A DNA stretch of 64,000 nucleotides from positions 63,739,997 through 63,803,996 of the forward strand of contig OY997647.1 of assembly GCA_963921795.1 (NCBI GenBank), read 5' to 3'. The notes below the pieces were generated by a model that saw only the letters and a program-made list of their open reading frames with translations, did no database searches and had not been told where the DNA came from. The stretch comes from Nannobrachium achirus (lineage: Eukaryota > Chordata > Actinopteri > Myctophiformes > Myctophidae). A program made the translations under genes and the position numbers. Shown here piece after piece: positions 1-11,487 of the stretch. The first letter of the stretch is position 1, and each line of letters starts with the position of its first letter.

Positions 1-107
1 GCAGATTAGTTGCTAACCGCCGCGCTATGGGAGCGTTCTATGGCTCCAGATTTGAGGGATTCACGGAGTGTCAATCGACCGAACATTGGAGACATTCTAG
101 GGCTACA

Positions 108-892
108 GCTACCTGTGGTCTGTGTCCCTCTTTCAACACCACCACCACAACACAACAACCAGCAGCTACCTGTGGTCTGTGTCCCTCTTTCAACACCACC
201 ACCACCACAACACAACAACCAGCAGCTACCTGTGGTCTGTGTCCCTCTTTCAACACCACCACCACAACACAACAACCAACAGCTACCTGTGGTCTGTGAC
301 CCTCTTTCAACACCACCACCACAACACAACAACCAGCAGCTACCTGTGGTCTGTGTCCCTCTTTCAACACCACCACCACAACACAACAACCAGCAGCTAC
401 CTGTGGTCTGTGTCCCTCTTTCAACACCACCACCACAACACAACAACCAGCAGCTACATGTGGTCTGTGTCCCTCTTTCAACACCACCACCACAACACAA
501 CAACCAGCAGCTACCTGTGGTCTGTGTCCCTCTTTCAACACCACCACCACAACACAACAACCAGCAGCTACCTGTGGTCTGTGTCCCTCTTTCAACACCA
601 CCACCACAACACAACAACCAGCAGCTACCTGTGGTCTGTGTCCCTCTTTCAACACCACCACCACAACACAACAACCAGCAGCTACATGTGGTCTGTGACC
701 CTCTTTCAACACCACCACCACAACACAACAACCAGCAGCTACCTGTGGTCTGTGTCCCTCTTTCAACACCACCACCACAACACAACAACCAGCAGCTACC
801 TGTGGTCTGTGACCCTCTTTCAACACCACCACAACACAACAACCAGCAGCTACCTGTGGTCTGTGACCCTCTTTCAACACCACCACAACACA
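108..892. repeat. 57-bp minisatellite, about 14 units
   Basis: Fourteen tandem copies of a unit beginning CTACCTGTGGTCTGTGTCCC and ending in CAACCAGCAG. Most are 57 bp; some gain or lose one CAC triplet (60 or 54 bp). Because unit lengths are multiples of three, several frames on both strands stay open, so the long ORFs here are a by-product of the repeat. No start context, splice signal or known domain supports a gene. Confidence 0.95.
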
Positions 893-916
893 AGGTACCC
901 GTTACATACAGGGTAT

Positions 917-1446
917 AGAATTTCTGTCAAGAAATTCCCTGCAGGTGATTATTTTTCTTCGTATTCTTTTCTAAGTGTTGGAGTTTGGAAGCACTCTTTT
1001 TCGATAACACGTCTCGCTGCCTCCTGCATCATGTGACATTTAGAACCAGACGCAAATTGCAATCTAAGGTTGCAATACCTCCCATAGGGATAGGGTCAAT
1101 GCATGAAGACGTTTTTTTTTGCCTTTCTTTTTTTTTTTTGCTATCTGTATTAAACAACGTCAAACTCAGTAATATTGTGGCTCTATGGAAAGCTTGAATA
1201 ATCCTCTTTCTATCTGCAAAGTGTTAGTTTCAGAAAAAATCCACCATAGAGAGTTACTTTATGTCAAATCTGAGCAGACTTCGTAAGCACTCGGCTTCCA
1301 TAACGCCCTGTCCCTGCCTCCTGCATCATGTGACATTTAGAACCAGGTGGTACACATGCAGGACCATTGAGTGATTTCATACGAGCGCTTCCAAACTCCA
1401 ACACTTAGAAAAATATTCACCTGCATGGAATTTCTTGACAGAAAGA
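917..1446. repeat. Inverted repeat, arms of about 75 bp
   Basis: The left arm (about 920-995) and the right arm (about 1378-1446) are reverse complements, sharing TCTGTCAAGAAATTCC and AAGTGTTGGAGTTTGGAAGC. Inside the loop a direct repeat (CTGCCTCCTGCATCATGTGA and following bases) occurs at about 1018 and 1315. It is probably a remnant of a foldback element. No coding sequence is seen. Confidence 0.7.
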
Positions 1447-1620
1447 AGCTCATGATCCTCATCACCACTCTCCTCAGTGCAACCACACTTGAATTAGAAT
1501 TACACCTTTCTAGTTCCACATTTAACCTAAAGTGTTTTTTACACCCAAAGAACAATGATCACATTAGAAGTCCTGTAAACATAAAGAAAGCATGGCTTCC
1601 ACTTTTACTAAACACTTAAA

Positions 1621-1838
1621 GTAGCTCAACTCTACCTTTGAAATGAGCTCAGTGCGGTGCTTCTCAAACTGGGGTCCAGGGACCCCCAGGGTTCCTCCAG
1701 TGGGTTCTAAATGGACCCTTACAGGTCCATGTGTTCCCATTTATTCATTCTCCAGAACCAACCGTCTCAGTTCAGTCAGTGTGTAGCTCAACTCTACCTT
1801 TGAAATGAGCTCAGTGTTTCTCAAACTGGAGTCCAGGG
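1621..1838. repeat. Duplicated repeat unit (~162 bp), second copy split by hAT
   Basis: The unit starting GTAGCTCAACTCTACC and containing GGTCCAGGGACCCCCAGG is present at about 1621-1782 and begins again at 1783. The second copy breaks off at 1838 and resumes at 13479-13590, so the hAT element at 1839-13478 inserted into it. Confidence 0.85.
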
Positions 1839-2558
1839 TAGGGTTGTACGGTTTCCATTTTTTCTAAACCCCGGTTTAGGCCCCCCAAAAACCCCGGTAC
1901 ACGGTTTTACACGGTTTTGCTTTAACTGGTCTGAGGAGTGAGGACAGCTGTTAAATTAATCCAACCTGAGACTGCTATTACAGTCTTTCACCAACAGATG
2001 GCTCCCTTCTTTGCCCATTTCACACTATTACAGATGAGTGCAAATCATCCTTTTAATTATTCTTTAATGCAGAGTTGCTGACACATTAAAACAGCCAGAC
2101 AACATTTTGACAAAATGACCATTTAGACTGGCTGCTAGCTATTGCTAAAGGGTAAATTAAAGCAGTTTCCTTTCAGTGTGTTCAAAGAAAGAAGTGACCA
2201 CGACCAGATCATTATAGGGAGAAACAAACTGCACTTTATTTTAACAGACGTTGCTCAGGAGTCAGTGCTCATGCCTTCTCGCTCGCCTTCCTCCGTAGCC
2301 ACGGGACCGTCGGGACGTACCCTCCCTGCCAATGCGACCATCTCGGCCTGTAGATCAGCTTTTATCTCATCCAAATCAACGGCACCGCCCTCGTCCACAA
2401 ACTTATCCCGGTAGCGAGGGTCAAGCATGGTGCACTTGTGCAGCATTTTCTGAGCTGCGTCAGCTGAATAATAGTTATTCAGCTTGTCAACAATTCCCAA
2501 CTTGATGTTCTGCGTTAGTGTGACATCATCTTCTTGGACACGCAGCGTGTCATCTCGG

Positions 2559-2935
2559 CACATCTTTAACAGCGGTAGGATACAGGAGCTTGTGATATAC
2601 TGTTCTGCAGACACATCTTTAACAGCGGTAGGATACAGGAGCTTGTGATATACTGTTCTGCAGACACATCTTTAACAGCGGTAGGATACAGCAGCTTATT
2701 GTGACATACTGTTCTGCAGACACATCTTTAACAGCGGTAGGATACAGGAGCTTGTGATATACTGTTCTGCAGACACATCTTTAACAGCGGTAGGATACAG
2801 GAGCTTGTGATATACTGTTCTGCAGACACATCTTTAACAGTGGTAGGATACAGGAGCTTGTGATATACTGTTCTGCAGACACATCTTTAACAGCGGTAGG
2901 ATACAGGAGCTTGTGATATACTGTTCTGCAGACAG
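2559..2935. repeat. 53-bp tandem repeat inside transposase exon B
   Basis: About seven copies of a 53-bp unit (ACATCTTTAACAGCGGTAGG ... CTGTTCTGCAGAC). It repeats the codons for AEQYITSSCILPLLKMC on the minus strand. The unit is not a multiple of three, so it destroys the transposase frame. Confidence 0.92.
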
Positions 2936-3188
2936 CATGTCTGTGAACGCAGCAGCAGGTTTGAGAGCCTGGTTTATGGCTGTCAGAACATCTGTGTCAC
3001 TCCACGTGAATGTGACCCTGTTGGCACCTCTGTCCGCTGACAGTACAGCTCCAATGGCTGGTTCTTGTTCCAGGATACGGTCGATCATTGCTTGTCGTGA
3101 ACCCCAAGAGTCACACACTCCTGTCAAAAAAATAATAATGAAATAAAATAAATTAAAATAAGAATCATATTCGTGTACACTGTAGGGA

Positions 3189-3480
3189 GCTACAATGGAA
3201 AAAACTATGGCTCGTGGACCAACCGGTGACTTTGTACACGACTTCGTACATTTCCCATAGATTCTATGGGACTTGACCACTTGCTCCTGCCCTTCGTGTA
3301 CACGGTCTGTGCCGTCTATAGTTTCTTAATGGGGGGCAGCAGAGAGCCATATGTACACAGGCCCTAGGTGGTGTCCACGACCAGTAGTTTTACATGAACC
3401 CTCAGAGGGACACTGTGGGCTTATCAAGTGGTCCGTGGTGGTTCTCAAAGTGAGGTCGGGGGACCCTCAGAGGGACACTG
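3189..3480. repeat. Outlying copy of the apex minisatellite
   Basis: This stretch carries the same blocks as the palindrome apex: CCCATAGATTCTATGGGACT, the TGTACACGG spacer and one and a half copies of the CCCTCAGAGGGACACTGTGG unit. It lies just outside the left arm and may mark where the left terminus of the inverted element was replaced. Confidence 0.75.
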
Positions 3481-3815
3481 TGGGCTTATCCATACGTTGG
3501 CTACAGGGGGGAAATAATTAAATGTACTTTTCATCGTGCCTGTTGCTAAGGTATGGCAACATGATTGGTGTCTTGCAAGACACCAGTCATGTTGCCATAC
3601 CTTAGCCTTTCCTGAACTGACGCCGCTGTGAACATGTGTACACAGCCAGCATATTACTCAATGCCAAACTTTGCACACACACTCCTTGCCTGCCAATCCA
3701 CAACCTCCACCCCTCCAGGGACCCCCAGGGCTTATCTCCCGATTAGGACACTTTCCAGCATAGTGACATGCAGAACAAACTGTCCATATAGTATGGTTTA
3801 CATAAAAGTCAGTTG

Positions 3816-3820
<5 letters not shown>

Positions 3821-3897
<77 letters not shown>
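3821..3897. repeat. (CA)n-(TA)n microsatellite
   Basis: A CA tract (3821-3868) continues into a TA tract (3869-3897). The mirror copy is at 11383-11482 in the right palindrome arm. Confidence 0.97.
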
Positions 3898-3900
<3 letters not shown>

Positions 3901-5299
3901 TGGCGATGCGTGCCCCAAGGGACCGGACCTTCGGGGACGCACCACCGCCCCCCCCCCCCCCCCCCCCCCCGCGCGTGCACATGCGCGCAAATTGTATGCC
4001 TTTTTCATTCTTCTTTTTCTTTTACAAAACTGGTTAACAATGAACAGCAGACTGTGTACAAGGCAAGCACGCTGGGTAGGCTTAACCTACACACATACTC
4101 CAAACCAAGACTTCCAAACCAATGCCAATATAAGGATTAAATAGATGTGCGCTGCTGACAGACAGAGCCACACAAGACACAACCAGCGCAACCAATCGAA
4201 ACGTCCATTTAACATAGCGTGCTTTACAAAGCAAAACGCACTGTCCACCATCATGTAACAACACCAGCTATCAATGTAAAGAAAGACCACGTCAAGAAAG
4301 ACCCACATTAAATAGACAAAAACAGGCCTAAGTGTATCAATCTGTCTTTCAATGTTATATGAGATACATAAAGTGGTTCCTGTGTAAATAAGCTGTAAGG
4401 TTTACTAGGATCTCCTTTTAGCTGACCAGTGATTTGTACTGTCATGAAACTGTACCTTTTCCAATTGCAAACTTCTAATACATTCTTCAATGATCAATCA
4501 ATGGAAATTAAATGCACAGCGGCATATCCAGCAATATAAATTAATTCAGTTTCTCTCACCAATGAAGTTGTTAACTTGAAGAAAAGAAAAACATCCTCCT
4601 GTCCTTTTGGGTGAATTTCTCAAAGATGGGTTCATAAAGCTATCATTCCTTTTAAGTTCTGTCCATCTTTTCATAAAACAGTCTTCTTGAAAAAGGCAAC
4701 GATAATAATAAATCCACCGCGTTCACTCCAGCTGCAGCCATGTCGCGTCTGTTTACTTTACAAGTTTCACGTGTAGTGCATAGTGAGTGTGAAACATGCT
4801 TGTTGTTCCACTCCAAGTCCCGGAAAAGCTGTGTTGTGATTGGCCAGTAGTCACTTGACTCATTTTGATTGGTGGTTGAACGTGGGTGTTCCGTATACCC
4901 TTGACCAGAGCCCTCAAAATATGATTGGTTGATCAAACTGACAATCCACACCAAGGCTTGTATTTATTATGGGGAACTGGCTCAGGGAATTCTGGAAGAC
5001 CTGCGAGTGAGAGTAATCTGCGCAGAGACTCAGTAGAAAAAATCTCTCATTGGCTGTTATTTTCCCCAGCACACAAGCACTCCCTATGCACAGAACTTGG
5101 GGAAGAAACAACTACAACGAGTATAGCGAGCGAAACAGTGCAGTTTAACAGATTACCAACACAAATAATTGTAATTATTTTAATAAAAATAATAAAAAAT
5201 AAAAATATATTTTTTATTTAAAAATAAAAATATTATTTTCTTTCTTCTGAGGATCCCTGGGTCTTCTCTGAATACCCTGAAGGTCCTGAAAATTCGCCA

Positions 5300-5302
<3 letters not shown>
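3898..5302. mobile_element. Non-autonomous TIR DNA transposon, 1.4 kb
   Basis: It begins CAGTGGCGA and ends in the complement TCGCCACTG, and sits inside a TA microsatellite. The right palindrome arm carries the uninterrupted TA tract, so this is an insertion. The target duplication is hidden by the TA repeat (TA or TATATATA both fit). A poly-C run lies at about 3949-3970. No transposase-like frame is visible. CAGTGGCG-type ends suit hAT, but the class is inferred. Confidence 0.75.
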
Positions 5303-5334
<32 letters not shown>

Positions 5335-5903
5335 CATTTATTTATTTCATAAATATTTTTCATCACAATTGGGTTTGTGGGGAGCCATCCCTGCTTCAAG
5401 CTGTCACAGCACGGCACCAACACTTCAAACTAGTTAAAAAACCCAATACAGCAGATCTACAAGCACCTCACAGATCTACAAGCACCTCGCACATGCCAGG
5501 GACAGAGTAGGTTGGCCTGCATAAGCCTTGCTGTCAACACACTATACTACACCACTCAGGCCACCAAGCCAGGTGTGGTCAATTAGTGCCTTCTTTTGAT
5601 CAGTGGCTTCTGCTTGATGAGTGGCACCAGTCTGTCTTTGTTCCCTGGTCAGTCAAGTTCACTGGGAGAGAATGTTTCAGATCAGTGCAAGTGTATTTGT
5701 TTTCCATTTGGACTTACTGTGTTTTGTTGGTACAGTATGCGTGCGACTAACTAATATTTCTGATAATTCCAATTTGTTTGTTGTTTAATTAGCCGGATTG
5801 TGAATGCCCTGCATTTTTCTTTCATCTTTAGAACCACACGTGTGTAACAAAACAGAGTGGTGATCATTTGGTGTGGGTGAAGAGAAGAAAAACATTTAAT
5901 TAA

Positions 5904-6008
5904 AGGAGTAGTTCACCCCCAAAGTGACTTTTTTTCTATTGAACTCAAGTCTCCATGGCGTGAGTAATACATTGAAAAAATAAGTCATTTTGGGGGTGAA
6001 CTACTCCT
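5904..6008. mobile_element. Short MITE (AGGAGTAGTTCACC ends), left arm copy
   Basis: 105 bp with inverted ends AGGAGTAGTTCACCCCCAAA and complement, preceded by TTAA at 5900-5903; the right flank TGAA is degenerate. The same family recurs at 10707-10811 (the palindromic partner) and 25629-25945. The TTAA flank suggests a piggyBac- or Kolobok-like origin. Confidence 0.85.
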
Positions 6009-6054
6009 TGAATGTCAGTTTTGTGGTGTTTTGACTGGACACCCTGAGGATATT

Positions 6055-6057
6055 GCC

Positions 6058-6100
<43 letters not shown>

Positions 6101-6101
6101 G
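6055..6101. repeat. (AGAC)n microsatellite
   Basis: TAGA then about ten ACAG units. The mirror-image tract lies at 10617-10663 in the right arm. Confidence 0.95.
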
Positions 6102-6227
6102 AATTGTAGGCCTTGCATTTATTTGACTTGGTTCCAACAGATGGCGAAAATAGCTAATCTTCAAGCTCACAATGCCTCACTGTTTGGACAAAGAGTTGAG
6201 GCGTTACATTTTGTAAAACACGGCCTT

Positions 6228-6304
6228 GTGAAAATAGCAGATCTACATGCTCACAACACCTCACAACGCAGGGCAGCGTGAGCATGTAGATCTGATATTT
6301 TCAC
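6228..6304. repeat. Dispersed ~75-bp hairpin, copy 1
   Basis: A nearly perfect palindrome, GTGAAAATAGCAGATCTACA ... TGTAGATCTGATATTTTCAC, in the left arm. A half copy (TAGCTAATCTTCAAGCTCACAA) lies just upstream at about 6152. Confidence 0.85.
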
Positions 6305-6468
6305 AATTTCTGCCCCTAATATTTAATTTATCATTTTAAAAGTATTAAAAAGTCCTTAAATTGTCTCTTTAGAAATGTGCAGATAGCCTCTGTATACTGT
6401 TGAGTGGAAAAACAATGTTTCACATTAAGCTAAACATTTGGGACCACCCAAGATCATTTGGAGACCCC

Positions 6469-6560
6469 TCTAGGGGTCCCATAGTTGAACCACTGACTTA
6501 TAAGGGGAGTATGGAGACCCCTCTAGGGGTCCCATAGTTGAACCACTGACTTATAAGGGG
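6469..6560. repeat. Two-copy tandem repeat (43 bp)
   Basis: GGAGACCCCTCTAGGGGTCC through CTTATAAGGGGAGTAT is repeated twice. The mirror pair is at about 10168-10273 in the right arm, so the duplication predates the palindrome. Confidence 0.85.
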
Positions 6561-6729
6561 AGTATATGAGGCTGGATCCGTCTGGAACACTGCACTAGGC
6601 TCTCGCCAGCTCTGTAGCTCTCCACACTTGAACAGTTGTGTCCTTAAATTCAATTATAATAATTAACCCCTGTATATACGGGCAATAGTTTTACATGACT
6701 TTGTGTACACAGCCAATAGTTTTACATGA

Positions 6730-7510
6730 ACATGTTCAGGCTTTAGTACTGTACTGTCTCGTGTAGCCCAACAGAGCCCATCACAGCACAACACGGCCCA
6801 CCAGAGCCCAATACAGCCTACCAGAGCCCAATAGACTCCAGCAAACCTAAGTCCAGCCCAGTCCTGCCCAATAGGAGTATAGACCAGGGAAGGGGGGTAG
6901 TTAGATGACTGCACCAGACTCCACCAGGCTGCTCCATGCTCCAGCCAGCTCTGTAGATCCTGTGTACACGGCACTCCTAACTCGAAAGGTCAAGGAAAAG
7001 GCCCTTTGTCCTTAAAATGAATAAAAAAATCAAAAAAATATGTTTTGTTTCAGGCAGGACACACGTTTCATATTTGAAGCATGCCCGATCTGATGGAATG
7101 GGTTTCGTGTCTCTCCGACACTTTGAACCCTTTACGATTGCGAAAAAGACACCGAAACCCGGATTTTTGTCCTTAAAATCAATAAAAAAATCTAAAAAAA
7201 TCTGTTTGTTTTACGCAGGAAACACTTTTCATATTTGAAGGATGCCTGATCCGATGGAATGGGTTTCGTGTCTCTCCGACACTTTGAACCCTTTATGATT
7301 GCGAAAAAGACACGAAATTTGCACGCCACCAACACGATTACACATTCATTCGGATAAAAGACACTTGACTTACTTTTTGACGCTGAATCCAACAAACCCG
7401 GTCTCGTGTCTCTACGACACTCCTAACTCGAAAGGTCAAGGAAAAAGCCACTGTGTACACAGGCAATAGTTTTACATGACTTTGTGTACACGGCCAATAG
7501 TTTTACATGA
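6730..7510. repeat. Left-arm-only segment with internal duplications
   Basis: 6665-6975 and 7455-7800 are copies of one segment (GGCAATAGTTTTACATGACT ... ), and between them a unit of about 160 bp is duplicated (about 6989-7150 and 7160-7315, with TTCATATTTGAAG and GGGTTTCGTGTCTCTCCGAC). The right arm has only a single join, so either the left arm duplicated or the right arm recombined this away. The ORFs here (LQSWLE...WSLVQSS) match no family I recognise. Confidence 0.75.
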
Positions 7511-7842
7511 ACATGTCTAGGCTTTAGTACTGTACTGCCTCGTATAGCCCAACAGAGCCCAGCACAGAACAGCACAGCCCACCAGAGCCCAATACAGCCC
7601 CCCAGAGCCCAACAGAGTCCAGCAAACCTAAGTCCAGCCCAGTCCTGCCGAGTAGGAGTATAGACCGGGGAAAGGGGGTAGTTAGATGACTCCACCAGGC
7701 CATTACTGTCCAGATCTGGCTTGAATAGGCCAGACCAGGGTAGACAGGACTGCACCAGACTCCACCAGGCTGCTCCAGCCAGCTCTGTAGATCCTTGCAC
7801 ATGCGATTAACCACTGTGTACATGGGCAATAGTTTTAAGTTT

Positions 7843-9662
7843 TACATGAACCCTCAGAGGGACACTGTGGGCTTATCAAGTGGTCCATGGCCGGTTCTCA
7901 AAGTGAGGTCGGGGGGCCCACAGTGTCCCTCTGAGGGGACACGGCACAGACCGTGTACACGAAGGGCAGGAGCAAGTGTTCAAGTCCCATAGAATCTATG
8001 GGAAATGTACACAGGCGTGTACAAAGTCACCAGTAGTTTTACATGAACCCTCAGAGGGACACTGTGGGCTTATCAAGTGGTCCATGGTCGGTTCTCAAAG
8101 TGAGGTCGAGGGACCCTCAGAGGGACACCGTGGGCTTATCAAGTGGTCCATGGTCGGTTCTCAAAGTGAGGTCGGGGGACCCTCAGAGGGACACTGGGCT
8201 TATCAAGTGGGAGCACAAAGTTGGTGAGGGGGGTACTAGCTATAGTAGGATGATCAGGCTTGTCGAGGCCAAAGGGTGTCTTAATAGGCACCATTAGGTT
8301 GTTCTAGGCCGTTGTCTGCCCTTTAGCTGCTCACACAATTGAGACCAAACACTGTGTACAGGAGCCTTAGTTTGTGTGTACATGACCAATAGTTTTAAAT
8401 GGATATTTCTAGTCCATCGCACACCGCTGCCTTGTGCACCCTTGGTTGGTTCGTCTTTGTTTGGGAAGGAGGGACTTTGAGGATGTACCTCACTTTGAGA
8501 ACCGACCATGGACCACTTGATAAGCCCACAGTGTCCCTCTGAGGGTCCCCCGATCTCACTTTGAGAACCGACCATGGACCACTTGATAAGCCCACGGTGT
8601 CCCTCTGAGGGTCCCTCGACCTCACTTTGAGAACCGACCATGGACCACTTGATAAGCCCACAGTGTCCCTCTGAGGGTCCCCCGACCTCACTTTGAGAAC
8701 CGACCATGGACCACTTGATAAGCCGACAGTGTCCCTCTGAGGGTCCCCCGACCTCACTTTGAGAACCGACCATGGACCACTTGATAAGCCCACAGTGTCC
8801 CTCTGAGGGTCCCCGACCTCACTTTGAGAACCGACCATGGACCACTTGATAAGCCCACAGTGTCCCTCTGAGGGTTCATGTAAAACTACTGGTGACTTTG
8901 TACACGCCTGTGTACATTTCCCATAGATTCTATGGGACTTGAACACTTGCTCCTGCCCTTCGTGTACACAATCTGTGCCGTGTCCCCTCAGAGGGACATT
9001 GTGGGCCCCCCGACCTCACTTTGAGAACCGGCCATGGACCACTTGATAAGCCCACAGTGTCCCTCTGAGGGTCCCCCGACCTCACTTTGAGAACCGACCA
9101 TGGACCACTTGATAAGCCCACAGTGTCCCTCTGAGGGTTCATGTAAAACTACTGGTGACTTTGTACACGCCTGTGTACATTTCCCATAGATTCTATGGGA
9201 CTTGAACACTTGCTCCTGCCCTTCGTGTACACGGTCTGTGCCGTGTCCCCTCAGAGGGACACTGTGGGCCCCCGACCTCACTTTGAGAACCGACCATGGA
9301 CCACTTGATAAGCCCACAGTGTCCCTCTGAGGGTCCCCCGACCTCACTTTGAGGACCGACCATGGACCACTTGATAAGCCCACAGTGTCCCTCTGAGGGT
9401 CCCCGACCTCACTTTGAGAACCGACCATGGACCACTTGATAAGCCCACAGTGTCCCTCTGAGGGTTCATGTAAAACTACTGGTGACTTTGTACACGCCTG
9501 TGTACATTTCCCATAGATTCTATGGGACTTGAACACTTGCTCCTGCCCTTCGTGTACACGGTCTGTGCCGTGTCCCCTCAGAGGGACACTGTGGGCCCCC
9601 CGACCTCACTTTGAGAACCGGCCATGGACCACTTGATAAGCCCACAGTGTCCCTCTGAGGGT
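7843..9662. repeat. Higher-order minisatellite at the palindrome apex
   Basis: The basic unit of about 66-67 bp (CCCTCAGAGGGACACTGTGG ... AAAGTGAGGTCGGGGGAC) occurs as 1 then 3 on the left, and as runs of 6, 2, 3 and 1 on the right in reverse orientation. The runs are separated by a spacer of about 130 bp containing CATAGATTCTATGGGACT and TGTACACG. Open frames are repeat artefacts (DPQRDTVGLSSGPWSVLKVR periodicity). Confidence 0.93.
8212..8487. other. Unique spacer at the palindrome centre
   Basis: About 275 bp not repeated elsewhere in the window, separating the two arms. It contains no ORF of note and no RNA gene that I can see. Confidence 0.7.
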
Positions 9663-10410
9663 TCATGTAAAACTTAAAACTATTGCCCGTGTACACAGTG
9701 GTTAATCGCATGTGCAAGGATCTACAGAGCTGGCTGGAGCAGCCTGGTGGAGTCTGGTGCAGTCCTGTCTACCCTGGTCTGGCCTATTCAAGCCAGATCT
9801 GGACAGTAATGGCCTGGTGGAGTCATCTAACTACCCCCTTTCCCCGGTCTATACTCCTACTCGGCAGGACTGGGCTGGACTTAGGTTTGCTGGACTCTGT
9901 TGGGCTCTGGGGGGCTGTATTGGGCTCTGGTGGGCTGTGCTGTTCTGTGCTGGGCTCTGTTGGGCTATACGAGGCAGTACAGTACTAAAGCCTAGACATG
10001 TTCATGTAAAACTATTGGCTGTGTACACAAAGTCATGTAAAACTATTGCCCGTATATACAGGGGTTAATTATTATAATTGAATTTAAGGACACAACTGTT
10101 CAAGTGTGGAGAGCTACAGAGCTGGCGAGAGCCTAGTGCAGTGTTCCAGACGGATCCAGCCTCATATACTCCCCTTATAAGTCAGTGGTTCAACTATGGG
10201 ACCCCTAGAGGGGTCTCCATACTCCCCTTATAAGTCAGTGGTTCAACTATGGGACCCCTAGAGGGGTCTCCAAATGATCTTGGGTGGTCCCAAATGTTTA
10301 GCTTAATGTGAAACATTGTTTTTCCACTCAACAGTATACAGAGACTATCTGCACATTTCTAAAGAGACAATTTAAGGACTTTTTAATACTTTTAAAATGA
10401 TAAATTAAAT

Positions 10411-10483
10411 AAATATCAGATCTACATGCTCACGCCGCCCTGCGTTGTGAGGTGTTGTGAGCATGTAGATCTGCTATTTTCAC
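10411..10483. repeat. Dispersed hairpin, copy in right palindrome arm
   Basis: Reverse complement partner of the hairpin at 6228-6304, with GCATGTAGATCTGCTATTTT at its right side. Confidence 0.8.
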
Positions 10484-10610
10484 AAGGCCGTGTTTTACAA
10501 AATGTAACGCCTCAACTCTTTGTCCAAACAGTGAGGCATTGTGAGCTTGAAGATTAGCTATTTTCGCCATCTGTTGGAACCAAGTCAAATAAATGCAAGG
10601 CCTACAATTC

Positions 10611-10657
<47 letters not shown>

Positions 10658-10706
10658 GGCAATATCCTCAGGGTGTCCAGTCAAAACACCACAAAACTGA
10701 CATTCA

Positions 10707-10811
10707 AGGAGTAGTTCACCCCCAAAATGACTTATTTTTTCAATGTATTACTCACGCCATGGAGACTTGAGTTCAATAGAAAAAAAGTCACTTTGGGGGT
10801 GAAATACTCCT
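10707..10811. mobile_element. Short MITE (AGGAGTAGTTCACC ends), right arm copy
   Basis: Partner of 5904-6008. Here the right flank TTAA (10812-10815) is intact while the left flank is TTCA, so together the two copies support a TTAA target duplication. Confidence 0.85.
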
Positions 10812-11378
10812 TTAATGAAATGTTTTTCTTCTCTTCACCCACACCAAATGATCACCACTCTGTTTTGTTACACACGTGTGGTTCTAAAGATGAAAGAAAA
10901 ATGCAGGGCATTCACAATCCGGCTAATTAAACAACAAACAAATTGGAATTATCAGAAATATTAGTTAGTCGCACGCATACTGTACCAACAAAACACAGTA
11001 AGTCCAAATGGAAAACAAATACACTTGCACTGATCTGAAACATTCTCTCCCAGTGAACTTGACTGACCAGGGAACAAAGACAGACTGGTGCCACTCATCA
11101 AGCAGAAGCCACTGATCAAAAGAAGGCACTAATTGACCACACCTGGCTTGGTGGCCTGAGTGGTGTAGTATAGTGTGTTGACAGCAAGGCTTATGCAGGC
11201 CAACCTACTCTGTCCCTGGCATGTGCGAGGTGCTTGTAGATCTGTGAGGTGCTTGTAGATCTGCTGTATTGGGTTTTTTAACTAGTTTGAAGTGTTGGTG
11301 CCGTGCTGTGACAGCTTGAAGCAGGGATGGCTCCCCACAAACCCAATTGTGATGAAAAATATTTATGAAATAAATAAA

Positions 11379-11487
<109 letters not shown>

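Noticed and set aside
7423-10068. Mirror ORFs (LQSWLEQPGGVWCSPVYPG and relatives) in both palindrome arms
   Set aside because: They are repeat sequence with a CCAGCCCAG-like period, match no family I know and are kept in both arms only because the arms are copies.
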